From Phytophthora hibernalis (Eukaryota > Oomycota > Peronosporomycetes > Peronosporales > Peronosporaceae): 64,000 nucleotides of DNA. Positions within the stretch are counted from its first letter, which is position 1, and each line of letters starts with the position of its first letter. Below, in pieces: positions 10,766 through 21,337 of the stretch. The position numbers and the translations under genes are program-made. The notes below the pieces were generated by a model, which saw only the letters and a list, made by a program, of their open reading frames with translations, did not search any database and had not been told where the DNA came from. The stretch lies in NCBI GenBank assembly GCA_012656075.1, contig JAAKBF010000102.1, forward strand, positions 62,001-126,000. The letters are read 5' to 3'.

Positions 10766-11165
10766 TATTAGGTTGGGGCCGTGCGTAGGTTGTGGAGCTC
10801 AAAGCATAAGATCGCTGTAGTTCGATGCTCGGATGATAAAAATCTCTGTACATGTTTTTTTAACTTTATTTTGACACTATACAGTAGTAGTACTACGTAC
10901 AATTTTGCACATTTGTATCAGCGGCACAACACGTGCACATGTATCAGTAGTGGTATCCAACAGGTCAGCCCTCCATTCTCATACCCTTCAAGCGATATTT
11001 GATCGCAAGCGACAGGTTAAGCGCAGTAGCTTGATATTTCAATTTCGTCTGTGGTCTTGCAATAGATAGCAATGCAATAATCGGCAGGCTCCAAGTTCTT
11101 GCTTTGTCGTTGTTTCTTTATTAACTCAATATGTTGCCAGGCTCCAACAGACACAACCATTGCAT
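10766..11165. other. Convergent 3' flanks of ankyrin copy 2 and TPI
   Basis: No gene. The first 60 bp (CCGTGCGTAGG, GGAGCTCAAAGC) match the 3' flanks of ankyrin copies 3 and 4. This junction of ankyrin 3' end with TPI 3' end is the ancestral arrangement later copied with truncated TPI at 21.3 and 23.8 kb. Confidence 0.55.
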
Positions 11166-11917
11166 TTAGAAGGCGCTCTTGATGATCTTCTCGAACTCAG
11201 GCTTGAGTGCAGCGCCTCCGACAAGGAAGCCGTCCACATCGTGGAGCGCGATGAGCTCCTCGCAGTTGTCGCCCTTGACGGAGCCTCCGTAGATGATGCG
11301 CACGCTCTCGGCCACGGCAGGGGAGACATTTCCAGCGAGCCACACGCGCAGGTCCTTGTGAGTCTCCTGGGCCTGAGCAGGGGTAGCCACCACACCTGTG
11401 CCAATGGCCCACACAGGCTCGTAGGCGATGATGACGCGGGCCCAGTCGGCCTCCGTCACGATGTCAGCTAAGGCCTGCGTCTGACGAATGAGCACGTCCA
11501 GCGTCTTGTTGGCTTGACGCTCCTCGAGCGACTCGCCGATGCAGAAAATGACCTTAAGACCCAGGTCCAGTGCACGCTTGGTCTTGTTGGCCACGACTTG
11601 GTCCGACTCGCTGTAGTAGGCGCGACGCTCCGAGTGGCCCGTAATGGTCCACTCCAGACCGAAGTCCAGCAACTGCTCGGCCGCGATCTCGCCCGTGTAG
11701 GCGCCTAGACCCGTGAGACTCACGTTCTGGGCGGATACAGCGATCTTCTTCTGCAGGAGCGACTTGGCCAGGTCCAAGTGGATGGCGGGGGAGCCACCAC
11801 CACCTCCACCTTGTCCGACGTGATCTCCACCTTGTTCAGCAGAGTACAAAGATCCTTGACGGACTGCACCGTGCCGTTGCACTTCCAGTTGCCACCGATG
11901 AGGTACGTGCGAGCCAT
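11166..11917 (-). CDS. TPI: Triosephosphate isomerase
   Basis: Interconverts dihydroxyacetone phosphate and glyceraldehyde 3-phosphate in glycolysis. The protein of about 250 residues has the usual family length. It starts MARTYLIGGNWKCNG (active-site Asn and Lys of the N-WKCNG motif), carries the catalytic His in TGHSERR, the catalytic Glu in AYEPVWAIGTG, and the phosphate-gripping IYGGSV near the C-terminus. A single frame break lies at 11787-11791: the coding strand has CCCCC after the VEVVVA codons where six C are needed to join the frame to AIHLDLAK. Since every active-site residue is present and this is the only full copy, I read this as a missing base in the sequence. A longer minus-strand ORF extends to 12041, but it is out of frame with the true start. 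Confidence 0.93.
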
Positions 11918-12273
11918 TTTTAGATGAGAGAGAGAGAAGGAGCTTTGCGAAGAAGCGAGCAGATTCGATTATGAGGCTGAGATTGAGGAGCTCTTCAAGT
12001 AAGGATACGCGGAGGGTATGCGACATGCTGGTTCTGAGCAATCCATGCCACGTCAGCGTGTCACGTGACTTTTTTGTGGGACACAGCGTGTCCTAATAAA
12101 TTGCTGTGTATTCTAATATTTAATACCACACAAGTTGTACACAACACAATTGACTTGACATTCATTAGAAATCCCTGTCTCCTTTAATACTTAATTTCAA
12201 AAACGATCCACTAATTAGGACAGGTTCACACTTAGACCCGAATGCGTCCCCAAGAGCATGTCTCGTCTCGTGT
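11918..12273. other. TPI upstream region
   Basis: Upstream of TPI. A GA/CT-rich tract sits directly before the ATG (AGAGAGAGAGAAGG at 11925-11940), probably the 5' UTR. A weak initiator-like sequence reads CCTCATAATCGAATC on the minus strand at about 11960-11976. I see nothing else that I can name. Confidence 0.4.
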
Positions 12274-12937
12274 TTATGTCAAACTTTTCTGCTTGGAATG
12301 CTGCGTTTTTCTGAACCGAGGAGACCGGGCCTGATTGCACTCCACCAGTTGTTTGAAGACCGCCCGTGAGGTACTAATTGACAGTTGAGGCTCATTGACG
12401 CGCGTTAAATTAATCTCGCCTGAGCAAAGACCCGCAGGCTGCGTTGAAAAGTCGTCGGTTGATGTGGCCCGACCTCGTCCAGATGAGGGAAGGGTTACTC
12501 GCAGCAGATGAAGGTTTCCTGCATCGCTGCAGAAGGATACGTGGCCCCATAGTGACAACAAGTTAGCAACATGCATTGACAGTGAAGTGGAGAAGATCAT
12601 CCACGGCGTGGATGATCGTGCATCCCAAGTCGTTTTCGGTAAGACGTGCCGGACGGTTGATTGAAACTCAGCGGAATTGATAAACGCTATCAATGCAACC
12701 ACTTGAACAGGAAGCGTCCTGGCCAACTACTTCTTCTTGTAGAAACAGATGCAACTTGGATGCGGTGACCTGGTAAAGTGTTGTTTCGTGTAATCCTTTG
12801 CGCTCGCACCAAGCCTTGAACTCGCGCTGCTTAGGTGCATAAGCTCGTATCGTGTTTGGGGGTCTTGCTTCTCGACAGCGGTCTAGCGTAGCGTTGGCAC
12901 TCTCATCGAGTTCGACCTGCAGGCGAGGACGCTCCAT
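12274..12937 (-). pseudogene. Degraded tyrosine-recombinase-like (Crypton-type) fragment
   Basis: The upstream part (12937 down to 12668) begins MERPRLQVELDESA and contains NTIRAYAPKQREFKAWCERK followed by QVTASKLHLFLQEEV. This resembles the N-terminal SAM-like, core-binding region of tyrosine recombinases such as those of Crypton transposons, which are common in oomycetes. The second part (down to 12274) is in another frame and shows no catalytic R-H-R-Y residues that I can identify. It is a remnant with no function. A perfect short inverted repeat (GATCATCCACG-G-CGTGGATGATC) lies at 12595-12617. Assignment is by pattern only. Confidence 0.4.
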
Positions 12938-13483
12938 TTCTGTAGCAGAAAACTAAATTACGATTTTGAAGGAGTTTACCTATCGACGGCGGCCTTTCAG
13001 CAAGAAGGGACGTCGTCCTCGTCCCCATAGTACCGCCCAATATAGCATACCCCAACTCTAGGAAGATAACCTCTCATTTGCAGAGGCACAAAATGGTCAA
13101 GCTGGTTTTGTATTAAAAAATTACTACAGCAACCTAGTTTCTTACATCGATGCAAGAAGAGCGCGCTACCGCGATCTTTGCGTCCCCAAATAGTTCTGGG
13201 CAATTGTCAGCACTAACAGCTAGCTGGTTATGAAGTGCCACATATCAAGGCTTTTTATCAGGCTATTTTCGTAATAAATCGACGTATCTGCACACGAAAG
13301 TCAAAGAAGTGTACGAAGAGACACAACGCTTTATCGTGACCGCACGATGTCTAAACACAAGAGGTGAAAATGCTGACCGTATCTTGACTGTTCAACGCAC
13401 TATTTGGGACGCTTGGGGGCCTTCAGATTTATCATCGATTTATCGATATTTATTCGATATCCACAAACTTGCGTATCATCGTA
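12938..13483. other. Intergenic before retroelement
   Basis: I recognise no gene. The minus-strand ORF 12997-13203 has no known features. AT-rich sequence with ATCGATTTATCGATATTTAT precedes the 5' LTR. Confidence 0.4.
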
Positions 13484-13596
13484 TGTAGTATTTGGCACAG
13501 TTTGCAAGCAATCCTCAAAGGCAAGGAGGCTGAGTTCAAGGACACCATCCCGACAAGCATCATCGACTATCAACATGGAGTTGCAGTAAAACTGCA
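13484..13596 (+). repeat. 5' LTR of chromovirus
   Basis: Starts TGTAGTATTTGGCACAG and ends CAGTAAAACTGCA, with TG...CA ends. About 113 bp, and matched by 18485-18597 with three differences, so the LTRs are roughly 97% identical. It is followed by CCTGGTGCTCGACTCTCC, a plausible primer-binding site. I found no clear target-site duplication. The LTRs are very short for Ty3/Gypsy, and true ends could lie slightly outside. Confidence 0.8.
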
Positions 13597-13995
13597 ACCC
13601 TGGTGCTCGACTCTCCAGATGGACCAAGGAGCAAGGCAGGCGCCCCTAGGAGGAGTCGAGTAGCGATAGCTTTAGGAGTTTAGCCAGAAGGAAGCTCACT
13701 TCTACTTTAGCAATCAACAAGACACCAGCATTCAAAGCAACGCAAGCGGAAACTACCACAAAGTATACTTTATTCCTAAGGGGCCGCAAGCATGGCAACC
13801 AGCACTCAGCAGTACGAGGCCGACGGCGACGTGGTGATGCAGTCAGCTAACCAACCAGTGATCTAGTTTATCAAGGCACCCTGGCTGGATGATTGGAGCC
13901 ACGACGCGCTGGTCAAGTGGAAGCAAGCACGCGATCAGTACGAAGAAACTGTTCGACAGCGTTGTCTCGAGAGTCGAGAGCGACCCGAGAACGCG

Positions 13996-14340
13996 ATGAA
14001 GCCTATCAAATCTTCAATCGACCGGAAGTTGTTAGAGGTGATCTGCCTCTACGAATTGCGAAAGGCGGTTGATAACGTCAGCAGTGAAGAGCTCTTCATG
14101 CTGATTAAGCAGCGTATCGGCACCGTAAAGAATGAACAGATTCCAGACCTGGATGATCTTTTCAAACGGAAATTGAAGATCGACTTCACGGAGGACGACA
14201 TCGACGCTTGGGTGTTAAAATACTATCGAGATTTTGCAGCTATCATCGAGAATAACGGTCTCGCAAAGATACTTGGAGTTGGCGACCCTGAAGCAGAGGG
14301 GTTTGCCGATCGGATGAAGTTGCACCATCTTGATCGATAA
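13996..14340 (+). pseudogene. gag-like region of chromovirus
   Basis: A 114-residue open stretch beginning MKPIKSSIDRKLLE, helical and charged. It occupies the gag position after the LTR and leader. Homologous-looking sequence continues upstream from about 13790 (MATSTQQYEADG) and downstream to 14390 in other frames. No single domain motif proves it, so the call rests on position and composition. Confidence 0.55.
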
Positions 14341-14391
14341 CCTTGAGCCACGCATGGTGCGAAACGATGTCAAGCGTCACTGCAAATACGA

Positions 14392-15527
14392 ATGCAGAGA
14401 GGCGTAAAGAATGACTTCATGTTGTTCAACATTATCAAGGAAAATGCGAAAGCCCAACATAAGTACCATTTGCTGACTATGGAGCAAAAACCCAAAACTG
14501 TTACTCCTCGCCCGCAAGGCTCAAGTGATTTGAAGAATAGGACTGCAAAGCCGCAGAATCGGACTAATGCAGTCCAGCGCAGCTCATCGACGACTGCTGC
14601 TCCGGTTCAACATGCACGGAAGGACCCGAAGCCACCCAAGACAGGACATTGGCACTGCCAAGGTCCACATTGGCACTGCCAAGGTCCACATTGGCTCCGT
14701 GACTGTCCGACCGCCACGGAGGATGATAAGACGCGCGCGGTCGACAGGATGAAGGAGATCAAAGAGAAGGCGAGAGACAAGATGGTTCAAACTAAACGGC
14801 AGCCTGGTGAGGTTATAGTGAATGAACTAGTCGTCCTACAATACTGTGCAGACTCTGGATCAGACTGTACGATTATACCACGTACCGTAGTCGATGAATT
14901 AGTTGCACTGGACAGCAAGGTGCACTTGCAGTCGCTGCCCGTATCGGTTGAAGCCGAGGATCGACTGTGATTTGTCGCGACTCTGTGACTATCGATATCG
15001 TGTTGCAGACTGCAGCCGGTACAGTTCGCCTGCGTGATGTGATATGCTTAGTCATGGAAGGTGAAGAGACCGATTTTCTTCATGGAAACGATACACTAGC
15101 GTCGTTGGGTATTGATGTCAACCAGCAGCTGGAACAACTTGCTGGAACTGACCTACCTGATGATATTGATCCATTTGAAGAGGACCAAGGTGCAGACATT
15201 GACCTCTCTGCCTCAGAGGTGCATTCCAAATTGGAGGATATGATCGTTGCGGCCGGGAACAACGGGTTTGACCCAGCATATCTCTCTTTCTTGCGCGAGT
15301 CAGTGATGGAATATGAGGATATATTTCGTATTGACCTGGGTGCTGACCCACCTGCTAACATAGCACCACTACAAATCAAGTTGGTCGAAAGTGCTAAGCC
15401 CTACAGGGCTCGTTCACGGCGGTACGCTCCAGCCCAACGTCGGTTTTTGCGAGAATATACGAAGCGACATGAGTTTTACTACTACGGATACGGTATATAC
15501 TCCTACTCGAGTTCCTCAAGGAGCTAG
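14392..15527 (+). pseudogene. Zinc knuckle, aspartic protease and RT start of chromovirus
   Basis: From 14392 the reading contains a nucleic-acid-binding knuckle. Its 21-bp core (encoding HWHCQGP) is tandemly duplicated at 14648-14690, and the first cysteine of the usual CxxC is His in both copies. Then comes the protease active site ADSGSD near 14850-14870. A stop at 14968-14970 is followed by an overlapping frame (14967-15527) covering the rest of the protease and linker up to the start of RT (YAPAQRRFLREY at about 15420-15460). There the expected RT fingers break off and the frame runs into YTPTRVPQG-type palm sequence in another frame. Confidence 0.7.
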
Positions 15528-15917
15528 TGACTCTGCAACACATTTTCAGAACGAGATGCAAAAGGTGTTTGCAGAGATGTTGTATGCGCACCTTCTTGTT
15601 TGGATTGACGATATCCTCGTCTACGCGAAGGATGCACAGACATTTATTGCAGCTCTGCGACAGTTTTTCGAGCTTGTCCGTGTCCACCGACTAAAACTGA
15701 GCGTCAGCAAGAGCTGCCTATTCCAGAAAGTGATCAGGTGGTGCGGTCGCATTTTCAGCGGCGTTGGTATTCGTCACGACCCTGAGTGGATCGATGCGCT
15801 ACAGTCTCTGTCTCTACCAGTGATGGCAATTCCTATGTGCAGCAGGGTGGATGCGAGACACAATCGTTGATTTTGGACGAACAATGCGCCCCCTTCATGA
15901 CAAGTTGGAGGCGGTGA
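15484..15917 (+). pseudogene. Reverse transcriptase palm/thumb of chromovirus
   Basis: Begins DTVYTPTRVPQGASDSATHF and includes the catalytic metal-binding motif as VWIDDILVYA (15600-15630), then LSVSKSCLF and a connection region GWMRDTIVDFGRTMRPL (15848-15900). The first palm Asp motif (FADFD) is absent from this strand because that part is inverted downstream, so the enzyme could not work. Confidence 0.8.
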
Positions 15918-16150
15918 TATATCGAAATCTGCAAAACCATAAGCTCCTTCTGCCTCCACAGCTGAGTCAGTTACATCCTGAGCTGAACCAGCAATCGGTA
16001 CGGTAAGCGCATTGACCGGTTGATAGTCGATAGTCATCCGAAATTCATCGGGTGACTTGGGTTTAGCTACTGGAACGGCTGCACATGCCCAATGGCTTTG
16101 GTTGTTCTGTCGGATAAAACCCAGCAGTTCTGTCAGTGGCCGAACAAAAA
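15918..16150 (-). pseudogene. Inverted RT fingers/palm segment inside chromovirus
   Basis: Read on the minus strand this encodes LLGFIRQNNQSHWACAAVPV, then KPKSPDEFRMTIDYQPVNAL and ends GFADFDI. That is the RT region missing from the plus strand near 15460. It sits about 430 bp downstream of its proper place and reversed. Plus-strand pol sequence resumes on both sides (GWMRDTIVDFG before, GVLLEWTATE after). Confidence 0.85.
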
Positions 16151-16686
16151 AGCTGGCGGTGGGTGTGCTCCTCGAGTGGACGGCCACTGAGATCGACATA
16201 TTTGAGACCTCTAAACAACTTCTTGGCTCGTCGCAACTACTCCATTTCCCGAAGCCCTCAGCGACTGTAGCCGTCTTTAGTGATGCGAGTGAGCTAGGAT
16301 GGGGACTGGTGGTGACCCAAGTTGAACAATGGGACTCCGATCGACCTGAACATGACCAACTGCACCAACTTTTGGTTTGCAAGAGCGGTATCTTTGACGC
16401 GACTGAGCGACGTTGGAGCATTATTGAAAAGGAAGCGTACCCGATTATTTGGGCAGCACGCAACCTGGGCTACCTGCTCGCGCGGCCAACCGGATTTCGC
16501 CTATTCTGCGACCACAAGAACTTGATCTACGTCTTTGCGCCTACGCATGAAGTTAAACGTCATGTTCGCGGAAAACTTCAGCGTTGGGCTCTCTCACTTA
16601 CGGGTCTGACCTACTGCATCGACCACATCGATGGCACGGCCAATGTTTGGGCCGACTTGCTGTCTCGTTGGGGCACCTCCTGGTAG
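16140..16686 (+). pseudogene. RNase H domain of chromovirus
   Basis: Contains ATVAVFSDASELGWGL (first catalytic Asp), ERRWSIIEKEAYPIIWAARN (catalytic Glu), GFRLFCDHKNLIYVF (Asp) and a C-terminal IDGTANVWADLLSRW, the normal Ty3/Gypsy RNase H set. It is open from about 16057 to 16686. The neighbouring integrase follows in another frame. Confidence 0.8.
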
Positions 16687-16689
16687 GGG

Positions 16690-17690
16690 TGCACGTGAAA
16701 TCCAAATTCGTTACCCGCAGCCAACAGCGCATTGACGACGCGGCCGATCGCCAACTAGACGATCTCCGCCCACGGCAGGGCGACTTCGTGTTCCTGACCA
16801 TTGATGAGATGAAACAAGTGCAAGTAAAGTATAAGCAGAATGCACCAGCAGATGCTGTAAGTGCGGATGACGGAGTCATCGCTGATAATCATCGTATCTG
16901 GATTCCTGGTGCAGCTAAAGAGCTGCGGTAGCGCATACTTATTGTTGCTCATTGCGGAGGCCAGGGACACCGTGGACTTGACCCTATGATGACGACAATT
17001 GAGGAAATTTTCTCGATCAACAGTTTGGAGCAGCATTGCCGACAGTTTCTGAAGCGCTGTCTCCTATGCAAGCACGTGAAGGGCGGAAATGTGATCCCAC
17101 GACCCTGGGGTCCTACATATAATGCCACCGACCGAAATGAGATGCTGCACTGGGATTTTCTCTATCTTGGGGATAGTGTCGGCAACTACTTATACTAAAA
17201 GATGGATTGGCTCATTTCTGTGAGCTCGTGGCATGTGACGCGGCGACTAGTGCTGTGGCGGCTAGTGCTCTGGTGGACTGGTCGAAACGTTTCGACCCGC
17301 CGAAGAATCTTATTTCTGACCAAGGCAGTCACTTTAAGAATGAAGTGATACAACAAGTCTGCAGGCAGCTTGCGATCGAGCAGGGCCTTGTCCTGGCATA
17401 TGCACCGTGGATTAACGGTACTATTGAGCGACTGAACCGCGACGTCCTACAGGTCCTTAGAGTTCTATTGATGGAATTGAAACTGGACACGCACGAATGG
17501 GGGTACTTGGTGCCGATGGTCCAAAGCATTCTCAACCACACACCGGTTGCTTCTCTGGGCAACAAGTCGCCTAGTGAGCTTTTCACAGCTCTACCTCGCC
17601 CGACCCCTTTGAGACGATCGTGGTACAGCGTAATGGCAGATCGCTGGTGGTGCCGGAGCAGGCAACGCCCTCAGCAGAAAGTGTAGAAAA
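16690..17690 (+). pseudogene. Integrase of chromovirus
   Basis: The zinc-binding HHCC part includes AHCGGQGHRGLDP and CLLCKHVKGG. The catalytic core shows LHWDFLYLG (first Asp, around 17148), LISDQGSHFKNE (second Asp, around 17316) and NGTIERLNRD (Glu, around 17420). A stop at 17196-17198 interrupts the core; one missing base there would account for it. Confidence 0.8.
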
Positions 17691-18171
17691 TCTACAGACT
17701 AGTCTGGCGGCTATGCACAAGGAGGTTGAAGAGATCAGAGAACGCCGCCGTCTACAGAGCATGAGCCGCTCCAACGGCGTACCCTGCAACTTTTCTGTGG
17801 GTGACTTTGTGCTGTGGTCGCGGATTGATTCCCGACTTTCTGTCAACAAGCTACTAGCCAGATGGGTGGGCCCGTTCGAGGTTGTTGAAGAACGCCCCCA
17901 CGCCTACATGATCCGCCACCTCTTGACGGGTCAGCGCTATATGGTACATGGTTCACGTCTCAAGTTCTACTGTGACGTTAGCCTCGGTACGAATGAAGAA
18001 ATGCTCGCCCATGTCGGAAACCAAGGCATGGTGTTGGGTGTTGAGAGTTTTAAGGAACACCGCAACGGCCAACATGAATGGCAACTTCTAGTGTCTTGGG
18101 TGGGCCTCCAGGATGAGGAGGACTCGTGGGAGTGCTCCGCGGTCTGTACGACGACCTACCCGAGCGTGTGA
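17620..18171 (+). pseudogene. Integrase C-terminal and chromodomain of chromovirus
   Basis: Contains the integrase C-terminal SH3-like stretch (LLARWVGPFEVVEERPHAYM) followed by a chromodomain (HEWQLLVSWVGLQDEEDSWE with the conserved W-x-G and E-S/D-x-W-E pattern). The chromodomain is thought to steer insertion to heterochromatin in this family. The ORF is intact here, ending 18171. Confidence 0.75.
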
Positions 18172-18484
18172 GAGAGTATGTTGCTGGGAGCAATGACAGT
18201 GAGCTTATACAAGTGCTCTCTGCAATCGACCAAAGTTTCAGCGCCTAATTCGCAGTATGGGCTGAGATATCGACAAACTTCAACACGTTGAAGTGCAACT
18301 TGACCTGTAACAGTGCCCCGTCTCATGGATGGACTGTCTCTACTGAATGGTGAAAAGTCATGACAGCTGATGACTGATTTCTATCATTGGTGATGGATTT
18401 CTATCGCGGCGAGATATTTCTATCGGGTTTTCAATTCATATCTGCATATCGGACGTCGGATCGAGATGTTGTCCTTCGGGGCTG

Positions 18485-18597
18485 TGTAGTATTTGGCACA
18501 GTTTGCAAGCAATCCTCGAAGGCAAGGAGGCTGAGTTCAAGGACACCATCCCGACAAGCATCATCGTCTATCAACATGAAGTTGCAGTAAAACTGCA
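18485..18597 (+). repeat. 3' LTR of chromovirus
   Basis: Matches the 5' LTR over 113 bp with three substitutions (CTCGAAGG for CTCAAAGG, ATCGTCTATC for ATCGACTATC, CATGAAG for CATGGAG). Confidence 0.8.
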
Positions 18598-19009
18598 ACA
18601 CCCACTGTAGTTTACGGTGATAACTTAATTATAGTAGTGTGTTGCTCGAAGAAAAAATCATCCAAAATGTTGCTCGAACGGTCTGGTGATATCATAGCAT
18701 AGAGGTGTTTTGTCCTAATCTTCTGCGGATGCATTTATGCTGAACTGAGCGCGTTGCAGAACCATGTGGGCAATTGATCTTCAAGCTCACCATGCCTGTC
18801 AACTTCAAACGCATTTAGCAACTTGTCCGATAAACAACATCAACAAAAGCCAACTTTTGGACTACCGGAAGGTTCAAAAAGTTGGCTTTTGCTAAGTTGA
18901 ATACAATCATCAGACAAGGACCGAGATGAATTATACAACATATTCAACAAGGACCAATTTTTCGAAACAAAGTACATTTGAGAATTGATATATATATATA
19001 TCAAAGCTC
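18598..19009. other. Intergenic before ankyrin copy 3
   Basis: No gene. Holds a 15-bp perfect hairpin at 18844-18891 and a short TA run (about 18988-19003) just upstream of the ATG of copy 3. Confidence 0.5.
18844..18891. repeat. Hairpin with 15-bp perfect arms
   Basis: CAAAAGCCAACTTTT pairs with AAAAGTTGGCTTTTG, with an 18-nt loop. It is not linked to a coding end, so it may be a MITE remnant. Confidence 0.75.
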
Positions 19010-21023
19010 ATGTCGAGTCCCCTCGCAATCGTCTCCTTCGTGCTGCGGGTCCAGCCAGACGCTGGGCCTCTGCATCAACTCGCAAGAAACATCTGCAGCT
19101 ACCTAGGCCCGGCTCCGAGTCTCTCTCTCAGTCAGGCCTGTACTTTCGGCTCCCTCCAGTTGTTGGACTGGGTCTGGGACTGTAGCTGCACTTCAGAGGC
19201 CCAGAGGACGTTCACCTGGACCCTCACCAACTACTTACGCTCGGATCCGGGGTACTACGAATACCAATTTTATTATTCCATGAAGGGGGCGTCTAAGCGT
19301 GGGGACTTGAGACCGTCAAGTGGTTGTTCACCCACTTCTCGGACTGTGAAGTTCCCCTGAAGGCGGTGGCGGCTGCTGCCGGAGATGGCAACCTGCCTAT
19401 GCTGCAATTCTTACTGGATAATGATGCTGGACGTCGAGATAGAGAAGAAGGTGAAGGTCACATTAAGAAAATGGAGATAACGGAGGGTGAGATTCAGACT
19501 GAAATTGTTTCAGAAAGAACACAAAGGGGTGGTGGGGGTCATGTGGTGACTTGGGGACCTTGGGTGATGAAGTGTGCGAAAAACGGTAAACACTCTCTCG
19601 TTGTGCAATGGCTCAAAGACAATGTGCCGGAGTTTAAAGAAACTGATGCAGAAAAGGAGACAGCCAAAGAGCGTAAAATTGTAGTTGCCCTTCAAGACGG
19701 TGACGACGCACTCGCCAAGGCGTTGATGCCTCCAGGCAGATGCGTACTGGACTACGCTGCTCAGTGCTCACGATTGGACTTGATTGAGCTGATGCTGGAT
19801 TGCGGATACATCCGACGGAGTCGAGACTGTTCGAACATGGCCATTCGGGGACTGGCTCACACAGGACGCTTGGATCTAATGCAGCAAGTTGTGCTGCTTC
19901 ATTCTCCACCCCCAGAAGACAGCCCTATGCATAAATGCTTGGTATGATGCGGTTCTGACAGCGTGCGAAAACGGGTACCTCACGATGCTGAAATGGCTGA
20001 TGGGGCACACACTTGACACACACTTTGTGATTTTTTGAGACTGCAGCAGCCGAATTTTAACTATTCGAGGCGGCAGCATAGTTTTTCCAAATTGGTGCGC
20101 ATGGCGGGCGACGGCGATCATATCGATATGATGCAGTACGTGTATGACACGTATGTAAATGCTGCATGTTACCAAGATGTTCAGAGGTACGGGTTTCTTT
20201 TGGTTAGATCCGTTCGCGATGGACGCTACAAAACGGCCAAGTGGTTGCTTGAGCACGTTCGATTCCCTGAACAATACCCAACGCGTAATATTATCGTGGA
20301 TGCTGTGTCATGGGGCCGTCTCGATATCCTGAAGTTTTTTCACGAAATGGCTTCGGCTGGTGTGAGTGGTCAAAGGCAGAGTGAGCAGAATAAATCCGAC
20401 CAGGTGTCTGCGTGGTGGGACCGATCTGCAGGGGAGGCAATTAATATGGCTGCAGAAAGTGACCATTTGGAAGTGTTACAATGGCTGCTATCGAAGCGCC
20501 CGGGAAAGTGCACAGCATCCGCAATGGATCGTGCTGCGGGGAACGGCAATCTCGAATTGGTTCAGTGGTTACAAGCCAACAGAACGGAAGGCAGTACCAC
20601 AGCAGCGATGGATAAAGCTGCGATGCATGGGCACTTGATGTTGTGAAATGGCTTCATGCGAACCGATCAGAAGGGTGCACAACTGCCGCAATGGACGAAG
20701 CTGCGTCTCAAGGCCACTTGGATATTATGAAATGGCTTCACGCGAACCGATCGGAGGGCTGTACAAGGAAAGCAATGGACATGGCAGCCGGTAATGGCCA
20801 CCTAGCGGTGGTAAAGTGGTTGTGCGCGAACCGATCTGGAGGTTGTACGAGCACAGCGATGGAAAAAGCCTTGGATCACGGGAATGTGGCTGTGGCCAAT
20901 TGGTTGCACACTCATTTGCCCGATGCTTGCCCGGCGAAAGTGACCATTTCAAACGCGTCGAAATGCATTTGTGACGTGTTTTTGTTTGTACACGAACATT
21001 TCCCCCATCTCTGGCCTCAGTGA
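19010..21023 (+). CDS. Ankyrin-type repeat protein, copy 3
   Basis: The ATG at 19010 gives MSSPLAIVSFVLRVQPD. Same architecture as the other copies: conserved N-terminal region (LARNICSYLGPAPSLSLS, LLDWVWD), irregular ankyrin-like helices, a charged insert (REEGEGHIKK), GYIRRSRDCSN, then tandem 28-residue repeats (KWLHANRSEGCTTAAMDEAAS) and a divergent end. Frame breaks near 19299, 19928, 20013 and 20637 are each explained by comparison with copy 5. Three are CTTGGA read as CTTGA and one is a missing CT, so they are probably sequence errors. It is the inverted partner of copy 5 (24200-26565) but has about three fewer repeat units. A protein-binding role is inferred. Confidence 0.65.
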
Positions 21024-21337
21024 AGTGGATGCTTGGTGGCTTCCAAAACAAGGTGGCATCGTTGATTGAGAACTACTCCTGGTACTTCGAAGTATTATGC
21101 TAGGCTATCCGGGATCGTGCGTAAGGTTTGGAGCTCGAAACCGTACGATCGCTGGGGGGAAACTTCTTTTTGAGTGCTACATTCTGAGTCAAGGGGATTA
21201 ATTGCAAGCAAAAGGATTAATCGTCGTGCTACTTTCTAAGCAGGATTTAGTTTCAGCGATAAATGAGTTTGCGTGGCTTTCAGTAGTAATGTTTTCAGCT
21301 ATATTGCGTTTCAGGCGACCATGCTGGCAAAATTAAA
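21024..21337. other. 3' flank of ankyrin copy 3
   Basis: The first 100 bp (GAGAACTACTCCTGG, CGTGCGTAAGG, GGAGCTCGAAAC) correspond to the 3' flank of copies 2 and 4, slightly diverged. No gene is seen. Confidence 0.45.

Larger units (their letters stand above)
13484..18597 (+). mobile_element. Ty3/Gypsy chromovirus retrotransposon, rearranged
   Basis: An LTR element of about 5.1 kb. Order on the plus strand: LTR, gag-like (13996-14340), CCHC-like knuckle (14640-14715), aspartic protease (ADSGSDCTIIP near 14850), reverse transcriptase pieces, RNase H, integrase, chromodomain and LTR. The presence of a chromodomain and the protease-RT-RNase H-integrase order place it among the chromoviruses. 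Many stops and frameshifts break the polyprotein. The RT is rearranged: a segment with the fingers and first palm motif is inverted and displaced. It cannot be autonomous. High LTR identity suggests fairly recent insertion, with damage that may be partly sequence error. Confidence 0.88.

Noticed and set aside
11918..12041. N-terminal extension of the TPI frame to 12041
   Set aside because: This extension is out of frame with the real start codons (MARTYLIGGNWKCNG); it arises from the missing base at 11787-11791.
13440..13483. Longer LTR including the ATCGAT-rich stretch upstream
   Set aside because: Only vague similarity to the sequence before the 3' LTR; clear identity starts at TGTAG (13484 and 18485).
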